Positions 55,900 to 64,000 of a stretch of 64,000 nucleotides of DNA are shown piece after piece. Position 1 is the stretch's first letter. Each line of letters opens with the position of its first letter. The position numbers and the translations under genes were made by a program. The stretch is from Ascidia mentula (taxonomy: Eukaryota; Chordata; Ascidiacea; Phlebobranchia; Ascidiidae), in contig OX387202.1 in NCBI GenBank assembly GCA_947561715.1, positions 10,987,001 through 11,051,000 on the forward strand, read 5' to 3'. The notes under the pieces were generated by a model. It was not told where the DNA came from, made no database searches, and saw nothing but the letters and a program-made list of their open reading frames with translations.

Positions 55900-57800
55900 A
55901 ATAGCAGTATATGTACATATCATGTATATTCAGTAGTGTGTGTTGCCGATAACCAAAGCGTATACTTGTGTGTAATTTTCACTCTTATAGAATCGTGCGA
56001 TCCATAATGTTCAGTAACCTACTAACAGTACACACTAGCTGTTTCGACCAATAAGATCTCATCAGTGCAACTGAAGGTTGTAGTTCTGGACTAAAAGATA
56101 AAATTTGTCACGCGTTTTATCGTTTTCGCCTCGTTTAACCGTTGTCATAATGTAAACAAGCAATCTGTTAATAATTCTATCATAAACTCATACGACTGTT
56201 TGCAACATTCATTGTGGCCTAACTGATGTATATACCTGTAATCGGACAAAAAAAATTATGTAACTTGTCAATTTCACGAAAGACAACGTGTCAATTTTGT
56301 GATCTGGATCTGACACTTGTACGTAAAACACTGATCACCACCTAATTAGTCATATAAATCTGTTGTTGATATAACCTAATGCGGCGTTACTATAAACTTA
56401 ATCAATCACTGACAAGAACAAATTGAAGCCTTTGATGTTAAACACATGCTTAAATTTCCGAAAACAGCGTAAGTGAACACCGAGTCCAATTAATAAACTT
56501 TTTTACAGAAAATAATCGTTGCAACCTTCGCTACAGCGTGTGGAGATATACTGATATATTGCTCGTTTCGTCTATAATAGGCAGAAACACTCGTTCCAGT
56601 AAAATCCACTTATTTTAACCAGTACGACAAAAAACGTATGAATTATGTTGGAATAAAATTGACACAAGTTTTCTGCGGCTGTTAGTGCGGCATAAAATAG
56701 AATACAATCAATTAAATATCGTCATTGGATGCATCCATGCTGTAAGTAAGGTTATTTCTAAAGCAACAGCGATATGAAGTAATTAATGTCGATTTCGGCA
56801 CCCTGGTTGCTTTATTGAACATTACAGCGTCTTAAACATGTTATTGTATTATGTCAGTAAAAAACACACAGTCCTGAGGTACCAGGCCTGCGGTGTTACG
56901 TAACGATTTTTTGGGAACAATTGAAATTTCCAGCCGCGATAAATCTAATATTATAACCTGTAGGACTGGGCGTGCTATTTTTTGTATGCTGCTTTTGCCA
57001 GGCGTTATTGCTCATACATTATGTTTGTTTTACGTGGAGTCCAACGGCACTATTGGTTTTTGGCCACAGTGTTTCCACCTTGCATGGTTTGTTTCCAGAG
57101 AGTTGATCATAATTTGGTACCAAACGATTGACGGCGACTGTAAGTAGATGTCTTGATTGGCAATTTAGCTGACTAGATCATTGTTAGTCGAACCATAGCT
57201 ACACTGGTGAGACATATCAAGTTTGTTTTGTTCTCAAAGAGCCTCATCTGATTTTTTCATGGTTGAATAATCATGGTCGGATTTTTTCGCTCGTGTTCGT
57301 TCATGCGCAACCACCTTCAGCGATATGTAGTAAGGTTGATCAGACAACCTTTTAACAGTTCTAAGACAAAGTAACGTTGCAAGGGTTTGTCTTTTGTAAA
57401 ACTTCAATACCGATTTGACTTTGGTGCCAAAGGTCGCAATGTCAAGTAGCATTTTAAAAGAACAAGCGTGGAAGTGTATATCTGCTAATATATCATAATG
57501 TAATAAACTAATAACAAAGCAAGATTTAAAATTTATCAATAGTTGCAAACAATTTGCAACAGTTTGGCAATAACCTGATTTAGTTGTTGGAGTGCTTTTT
57601 TGTGCTACATTAAAGGGCTATTACGTGATTGTGCACAGGTATTTCAACGAGACAAAATGGTGTCTCGCGTGAATACCGTGTACCCTTTTGTTTTAGAGCG
57701 TGATCATGCGCTTTGTTTGTTGACTTTTCGAGCGTTGCCCTTCGACACTGTCATTCGATTCGAAATACTTTAACCCAAGTATTAAGTTACCTGGCAAACT
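55900..57800. repeat. Duplicated spacer after unit G
   Basis: Paralogue of 38100-40270 with indels. A plus-strand open frame at 56893-57147 has no recognisable features. Confidence 0.7.
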
Positions 57801-58039
57801 GCGGGAGTTTAAATGTTGACCAAAAAAAACACCGCCAACATTTTGCCAAAATAGGAGCGGTGTGATTATTATATTCTAGACTAAACAGCAAAGTTTCTAA
57901 CGCCTTAGCCTCGCCATAGTTGAAGCACTGATTCTTTTACGTCATTATACTGTTTGCAACTGTATGTTTTGGCCTAACTAAAAGGGTAATTTGCCAACTA
58001 GTAGGTTTAAATAAACAAACCAGCTCGAGGTCTATATAC

Positions 58040-58203
58040 CTGCCGCGTTCCACTATTTCTCCGTCACGTACAACCAATAGGAAATCGGAATCGACCGCCA
58101 TTGAAAGACGGTGAGTGACAACCAAGGCTGTTTTTCCTATGTACATTTCGTGTATAGTTTGATGGATTTTGATTGCAGCAGCATTGTCTTGTGCCGCTGT
58201 AGG
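58040..58203 (-). pseudogene. Orphan ABC transporter exon (H-loop region)
   Basis: A 164-nt open exon on the minus strand between acceptor TTTAG and donor CAG|GTATAT. It encodes TAAQDNAAAIKIHQTI, then KTALVVTHRLSMAVDSDF and LLVVRDGEIVERG. This is the part of an ABC nucleotide-binding domain just after Walker B, including the H-loop His in VTHRLS. No Walker A, signature or membrane exon is seen nearby, so it is an isolated exon, either a transposed fragment or the remnant of a gene. Confidence 0.75.
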
Positions 58204-58284
58204 CTAAAGCATAAATGAAGATAATAGTTAAAATATATAAGCGGTTGCTCGACCCGCCAGTTGGAAAAAGCTTTAAACAGTTTA

Positions 58285-58357
58285 AGCTTCGGGTGACGTT
58301 TTCAGCAAATCCGTTTGTGAAAATCAAGTAGACGGTTTAATGATGAAAGCAAAGTAA
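58285..58357 (+). pseudogene. Scrap of a KY-like last exon
   Basis: Reads ENQVDGLMMKAK and then stop, with flanks like those after units A and E (AACACATGTATCGAT). No acceptor or partner exon. Marks another lost unit or the tail of unit G. Confidence 0.65.
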
Positions 58358-58359
58358 AA

Positions 58360-59745
58360 GTTGTTCATTTAAATATAAAAACAACACATGTATCGATAAA
58401 ACAAAAACTGTTGACAATAATGAGAACAACAAGTCTGGCTTATTTTATTCATAATCATAATGGCATGGGTGCCGATGAAGCCATTTCGTCACATCCATAG
58501 GGAAAAACACCGTCCGCCGTAGGATCGCGGATTATTTCCTTGTCCCACTTGATAATACAGAGACTCCGTAAATATGCACCATTGACTGAATGGTAAATCA
58601 CATTCCACACCAACAAAAGACTAAACCTAAATAAATAAACAGATAATCTAAATTGACAAAACCTTATTTCAAATCACCCGTAATTCCAACCAGCTGGATG
58701 GAATTAACAGGGCGTTCCAAACCGGGGTCGCCAACCTTGTGGACGGGTGCAGCATGACGACTGTACGTGTCGCAGACATACTGGGTTACAGGTCGTTGAC
58801 AAATTAAACCTCCATTGTATTGTTGTGTCTCCCGAATTTGAAATTCTCAGTTATAGGTTGCCTCCTAAACAAGGTTTAAAGGCAGACAGAGTACAAGGCA
58901 GCAGTGCGTGTATTTTTCTGCAAGTAAACGTTTTTGAATCGAAGAAGATATTGATTAGCGAGATGAGATATTTTGAATAGTTTGGGGTTGTGTCGGTATT
59001 TTTGCAGATAAAGATCGATAAGCACAACGGTAACCAAACGCAATGTGTTTGTTATGCACAAAATACCAAAATAAGTTTGTTCTAGTGTACTGATTTAAAC
59101 TTGTAATTACTGTTTTCTGTTTGTATCTCTTTGTATTTATATCTTTGTTGTATTTATATATCTGGTTAACCTTTTTCTAGTAACACGTATAACGTCTGTC
59201 CAATCATCTTTGCTTATAATAGGTTCTGAACCAAGGTTGTGAGACTGTGCCTGGTGCGGGGAAGGCTGATTCCTTAGATTTGATTGTGCAATACACCCTT
59301 TATATTAAGCACATTTTGTGTTATTTAACTTTCGATTAACTATCTGCTTGTGAAAGCGGAAACTGTCCCTTTACTGTATTTTTTTTTGCCAAACTTCTGC
59401 AGTACGACCTTGCAGCGTCCCAAATACTAGAAACAAGTATATGAAAATTAATGGTATTTCGAACAGAAGAACACTTAAAGATAACCCGCAAAAGCTTGTC
59501 TTCTATTTAAGTTCAAAATTAAACATTCTATTTAGGTTTTTCCGACGTTTTAAAGTTATGTTAGGAGTAGCCTAACGATATTAAATACCAGGCCGTGTAA
59601 TTCTATTTCGAGTAAACATTTTATCAACTGTAATATGAGTATTAGTGACTTTTATTAGAACGCAGTGTTTAGTTGTTTTTGTAGTTACGTCGGATGAATT
59701 TGTCACAAACCAGGTTTGCAACATTTTGCGAATCATAGAGGCACA
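58360..59745. other. No gene seen
   Basis: An open frame at 58747-58980 shows no family features. AT-rich sequence leads to unit H. Confidence 0.4.
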
Positions 59746-61774
59746 ATGGAGCAACGCAATAACGGTACACCAAATGTTCAGACTTTACTTTCAAAAAAGT
59801 TTATCTAAATAAAAAACAAAATTTTGTTGCCATCGCAACCAAACAGCGTTATTTTAAATAACTGGAATTTGAACTATTCCGTGATTATGCGTGGCTCTGA
59901 ATTTGAGATTTTTAGTGAAAGATTTATGTGGATTCTTTGAGACAAAAGGCGCCAATATTCGCTTGGATATAGAAAGGTACCGTCATAGTTTATGTTTCAT
60001 ACATTAGTAGTGATATTTATACAAGTAAATCGTCAGTTGGTTACACAAAAAGGAAATATATGATAATTAATGAAGCCGAGGTTTTTGAAGAACGCAGGAA
60101 TTTTCAACCATTTTCGCTTTCTAAAAATGCGAACTATTAACTTTTTCAGAGAACAAGAAATCAAGAGACAAAACCAAAAAAGGCTCCAAACACATCTTGA
60201 AGAAAATGTACGAAACAGAAAAGAGGTATATGTATCTTTCTACTGACTTCGCATTCGTTTGACATACAAAGTTTAACAAAAACAAATTTAGAATTTCAGT
60301 TCAGCGGCACATGTGACAACGGTTTATAACAGTAAAAATGAAAAGGAGTATGTGCCAGTAATGAGTGATCTACCTGCACCATTTCCACCAACAACAACCA
60401 AAGCAGATTTCTACAAGTTAGCATCCGAATTATTATCACGTCACATTTTCCGCATTTCATCAAACCTCACAGAATTGTGTTTTATGTGTGCAGAGTAAGC
60501 GAAACATCTTTATTCAATGATCTAGAAGAATATGCCATTAACATGGACTCAACAAACATTACCTTTCCAGCACTAATGAACGAGCTCTGCGTTTGGAAAT
60601 TAACCGATCTGGAAAAGGTTAAATTATTATTATTTGAGAAGAGAAGGGAGTTTAAACATTATTACATGGTTTAGGTTCGGATTCTTTTCCACTGGATCAG
60701 CTCCCAAGATTTGAATGCAATCAACTACCCTGAACACTTAGATAACGATTCACCACTTGCTCATTTGAAAGCTATAAAAGAAAACAAAACTGATTACTCT
60801 GATTTATTTCAACGGCTTTGTAGGTAAAAAACGCAATTTTTAAATAATACGCAGTTATTTTTAATATATACCAATCTCAAGGCCATATGTAATTTTTTGG
60901 GCCTCATGCGTTTCCTAACAAACTTGTCCCATATTTCGGATATCTTTGTGTTCACTGCATGTGCCGTAAAGCACAAATACTTTACGAATATTTTGTTGGT
61001 CTGTAGATCCGCTGCTATCCATTGCAAAACAATAGAAGGTTACATGAAAAGTGTTGACTATTATCCCGACCATTCGTTTACTGCCAATCCTGGTGAATTT
61101 CATGGAAAGTTGAATGCTGTATTGATATTCAATGAATGGAGATTTATTGACACCAATTGGGGAGCTAGGTTTATTGACGGTATCTTATTTTTTGCGAGTT
61201 AATTTTTGTTACTGAATCTTCCGTGCGACTAGTTCATATACACACAGTTAATTTGTCAAAATTCCGTTTGTTAAAATCAACATTTTGCTTCCAACTCATT
61301 AAACATAGGCTACATGAAATAAAAACCAAAAAGTTGTAGCTTTTTGTAGTGTGAATTATCCGCTTTTCCTTTTTCTATCAACGTTTTTTCAGAAATAACA
61401 AGGGTAACATCGTACAGATTTCACGAGTTTTGGTTTCTCACTGATCCAGACAAGTTTATCACCATTATCCAGACGAATCCGCTTGGCAACTTTTGCATCA
61501 ACCAATAACACTTGATCAATTTGAGGTATACAAATATTTTTTACTTAAATCAAAATCAACCTTGCAATAGTCAATATCATTCGTTGGATCTTGTAATTAT
61601 TGTACGCAAATACAATACTTACTTTGTTTCCCTGATTCTATTTTTGCGCTGAGAAGCGAACATATGCAAATAGTTTATAGTTTTCATTTTGACATTATAT
61701 GGTGCTTTCCCGGATGAAATTCCGGAAATAATTTGTCGATATCAAATAGACGGTTCAATTGTAAGGGGCTTGTG
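59746..61774 (+). pseudogene. KY/hillarin-like unit H (B-type with core), frameshifted
   Basis: Exons: 59746-59764 (MEQRNN), 59916-59976, 60150-60225, 60292-60416, 60494-60617, 60675-60823, 61007-61179, 61393-61525, and a last-exon remnant ending at TGA 61772-61774. The first seven are in frame: QEIKRQNQKRLQTHLEE, SDLPAPFPPTTTK, LCVWKLTDLEK, FQRLCRSAAIHCKTI, FHGKLNAVLIFNEW, FIDTNWGARF. The WFLTDPDKF exon is 4 nt shorter than in other units (133 versus 137), which breaks the frame after DPDKFI. The beta-domain exon is missing, and the last-exon remnant (ILTLYGAFPDE, YQIDGSIV) has no clear acceptor. The catalytic Cys position is Lys. Confidence 0.78.
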
Positions 61775-61779
61775 AAGGA

Positions 61780-62840
61780 TGGTGATCTAGGCGTAAAATA
61801 ATCTTTATCAACCAAACTGTGACATATTGTAATTGCTTTATATATTATACGCAGAAAAACATAAAAAAGTAATATTTCTTGCAAAAAAATCCTTTTTTGA
61901 TAAATTTGATCGGAAAAGCAACGCAATAAATAAAATTCTTCGTTTGACTGTCCCGTCCTTGCTTGTCAGGACATGTTGTTAACAGTATCAATCCAAATAA
62001 AACAACTATAATATTGACCAATCAAGCAGCTGCAAGAAATATAAATAAGTTCTTCCGTGCCGTTAGATAATGCCCGAATCACATCAATTAAGTCTGGATT
62101 TTATCAACGTCACACAAACGTTTTCTGCGGCTCTAAGTTTAATGTAGTCATCACTATGTGGCGCAAGAATTGAATGATATGGATTTGGGTAAAGATTGAC
62201 GCGACCTTGTTCACCACCTTATGATTGGAGGCAGTGGCCACAGCAACAGATCAAAAACGTTTGAAAGACTCAGTTAGTGTCAAACAATTCGCAACATATG
62301 AAGTGAAAGAAAATGTTTACAATCGAGACAATTTATTTTTCTGTTCCTTGTTCCACCGACGCTTTTGCAGCCATTCACGCTAAAATGACAACACAGGTAA
62401 TGAAAAATGAAGTTTGTATCTTGGAATCTCTTGTATTTTTGGCCAACAAAGACTAAGTAAAAGAATTTTGCAACAGCTCCTGTAAATAATCCTAAGTCGT
62501 TTGTTTGACGATTTTCCTGTTTCTTTAAGCATGAATGAAAAGTTGCAATGTTGTATTTAAAATTCATGTGCGAGGCCACCTTTGTTTGTGCCAATGCTTT
62601 TCAAGCTGTGTGTCACGACGACCTGGTGCTTAGTTTTCGAGATTGCCATACAGTCCCTATTTTAAAGGTGTACCGCTCTACATCAATTGCGCATCGTACG
62701 TAGATATATTTTGTAATTCGGGTTCTCATTGAAATATCCAACCTAGACTTAACTGTCAGAGTAACGGATTATCGTCTCATTCATTTTAATAGCGATCCAG
62801 TATGAAGAAGCTCAGAACCAAAATCACGAACCCTTGTTAG
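61780..62840. other. No gene seen
   Basis: AT-rich; open frames up to 104 codons on the minus strand (62280-62594) lack features of a known family. Confidence 0.4.
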
Positions 62841-62841
62841 G

Positions 62842-62925
62842 GCCGGCCCTGAATATTATTTCCTGCAACATCGAAGGTCTCTCAGGAGCCAAACAAGATC
62901 TGTTTGCAGTAATCACAGCTTTGGC
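62842..62925 (+). mobile_element. Non-LTR retrotransposon endonuclease fragment
   Basis: The reading NIISCNIEGLSGAKQDL resembles the N-terminal strand of APE-type endonucleases of LINEs (the S-x-N-x-E-G-L segment, which includes the first catalytic Asn). The expected next block does not follow in frame, so only a short remnant is present. Confidence 0.5.
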
Positions 62926-63014
62926 ATCGTTTACATATATGAAAGTCATCACTGACGACCATATGCGCTCTCTCATACCAAGCATGTCCCATAAGTAGTA
63001 GGAATGAGCCGAGT

Positions 63015-63150
63015 AGCATAGGCACTCTTCACTTATTAGGGATCGGGCATTTTTTACTTGGTTTGAGATCGGGCACTCTTCACTTGGTTAGAGATCGCGC
63101 ACTGTTCACTTATATGGGATCGGCACTGTTCACTTATGTGGGCTTGGTCA
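63015..63150 (+). repeat. Minisatellite, about 30-bp unit
   Basis: Four or five imperfect units built from ATCGGGCACTCTTCACTT and a short spacer (TGGTTTGAG or TATATGG). Confidence 0.75.
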
Positions 63151-63260
63151 CATATTGCAGAAAAAATAACTTAGAGTGGTTCATTTGGTGAATGAGTTGG
63201 TCGAGTAAGGACGTAAACCCAAGTGAGAAGTTTTTTGAATGAGCATTGGTCACTAGATGG

Positions 63261-63268
63261 TATAAAAG
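63261..63268 (+). promoter_or_regulatory. TATA box candidate
   Basis: TATAAAAG just after the minisatellite and about 40 bases before a possible exon. Confidence 0.45.
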
Positions 63269-63301
63269 AGTTGTGGCTGTGAAGGCTTTCGGTTTGTTCA
63301 G

Positions 63302-63373
63302 TTTTGTGGCGAGGTCAAATCTACAAAGGCATTTAAAAAATACTTGCCAGAAAATCCTCGGTTCAAGAAAGAG
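63302..63373 (+). CDS. Possible zinc-finger exon at the right edge
   Basis: Between acceptor TTGTTCAG and donor GAG|GTAAGT. One frame reads FVARSNLQRHLKNTC, the second half of a C2H2-like finger; the CxxC half is not seen. Another frame is also open (KAFKKYLPENPRFKKE). A further possible exon (63543-63729, ending AT|GTAAGA) encodes polar, Thr/Asn-rich sequence. Too little is visible to name the gene. Confidence 0.35.
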
Positions 63374-64000
63374 GTAAGTTTGCATGAAATTGTTTTACAT
63401 TTCTATGATCTAATGTATGTTTCTGCAGTAGAACGACAAAACGTACATCGGACACTGACAATTGTGGAGCATAAGTCCGGAAAAGGCCAAGGTAAATGGA
63501 GTTGTCGTTAAAAATTAAAATATGTGCTTTTGACGATTTGTCGTGAAAAGAACAGATAATTCAGACGTTGATAAATCAATTGCCGACACCGCAAATCCAC
63601 CACCAACGCTAACAAGACAAAATATGGGACTCACCGTTGACAAATCAGTGAATTTGGCAAGTGATCTGTCAAACCAAGTCACTACTGACAACATTCTAAA
63701 TCAAGAACCTATTTTTGGAGCATTAAATATGTAAGACCTAAAAGGTCTCATCAGTGCAGCTGGTGTGACCATAAGACGACTTTGCTGACCAAACGGCCAA
63801 GAAAAGACTTCCACTTTGTGGTGACTATACAATCACCGTCATCCGTTGGGCACCAAACTAGGTGCAACCTTACGGAGAAAACAAGGTGGAAACACTACGG
63901 CCAAGCAAGCTCAACCAATAGTGCCGTCAGTCCCTGTGTCACAATCACAATAAAATTTATTTGTTTCAGTAAAACTTTTGTTAAAATATTTGTAAACTTA

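Overview
This is eukaryotic, AT-rich animal DNA. The evidence is split genes with short GT-AG introns, a large Polinton/Maverick element, Penelope-like, SINE-like and hAT-like repeats, and host genes of metazoan type (collagen plus fibrinogen-domain lectin, KY/hillarin-type transglutaminase-like proteins). The small introns and the ficolin-like and KY-like genes suggest an invertebrate, possibly a tunicate or other deuterostome. That assignment is inference and weak.

Layout. (1) 1-2.1 kb: debris of a Penelope-like element (GIY-YIG and reverse transcriptase fragments, minus strand) and two exons of a fibrinogen-related domain (FReD), minus strand. (2) 2131-17784: one Polinton of 15,654 bp with terminal inverted repeats of about 560-575 bp and a perfect 6-bp target duplication (TATTTG). 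It lies between the FReD exons and a signal-peptide plus collagen exon, so it probably sits in an intron of one ficolin-like gene. Its plus-strand block carries packaging ATPase, a small hydrophobic protein, a conserved structural ORF, integrase with chromodomain, minor capsid (penton-like) protein, a basic core-type protein, major capsid protein and adenovirus-type protease. Its minus-strand block carries a two-exon small gene and the protein-primed-type DNA polymerase B. The polymerase gene appears heavily spliced: zinc-finger first exon, five phase-2 introns at the 5' end, and a further intron splitting motif B. Frameshifts in ATPase, small ORF, integrase, capsid and polymerase, plus a transposon inserted in the polymerase that itself contains a MITE, show a decayed copy, unless some single-base changes are assembly errors.

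(3) 17.8-27 kb: a 52-bp-arm hairpin, the collagen exon, a second FReD gene fragment, Penelope-type hammerhead-like motifs, and one hAT-like element nested inside another, each with a perfect 8-bp target duplication. (4) 27-62 kb: a tandem array of eight KY/hillarin-like units, all on the plus strand, called A-H here. D (394 aa) and E (397 aa) are complete nine-exon genes. The others have frameshifts, nonsense codons, lost splice sites or missing exons. Every unit that keeps the transglutaminase-like core lacks the catalytic Cys and the His in its usual place, so the family looks like a pseudoenzyme group. Units E-F-G are a second copy of A-B-C, and E is a chimera of a D-like 5' half and an A-like 3' half, as expected from unequal crossing-over. 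(5) 62-64 kb: a non-LTR retrotransposon endonuclease fragment, a minisatellite, and a TATA box followed by a possible zinc-finger exon running toward the window edge.
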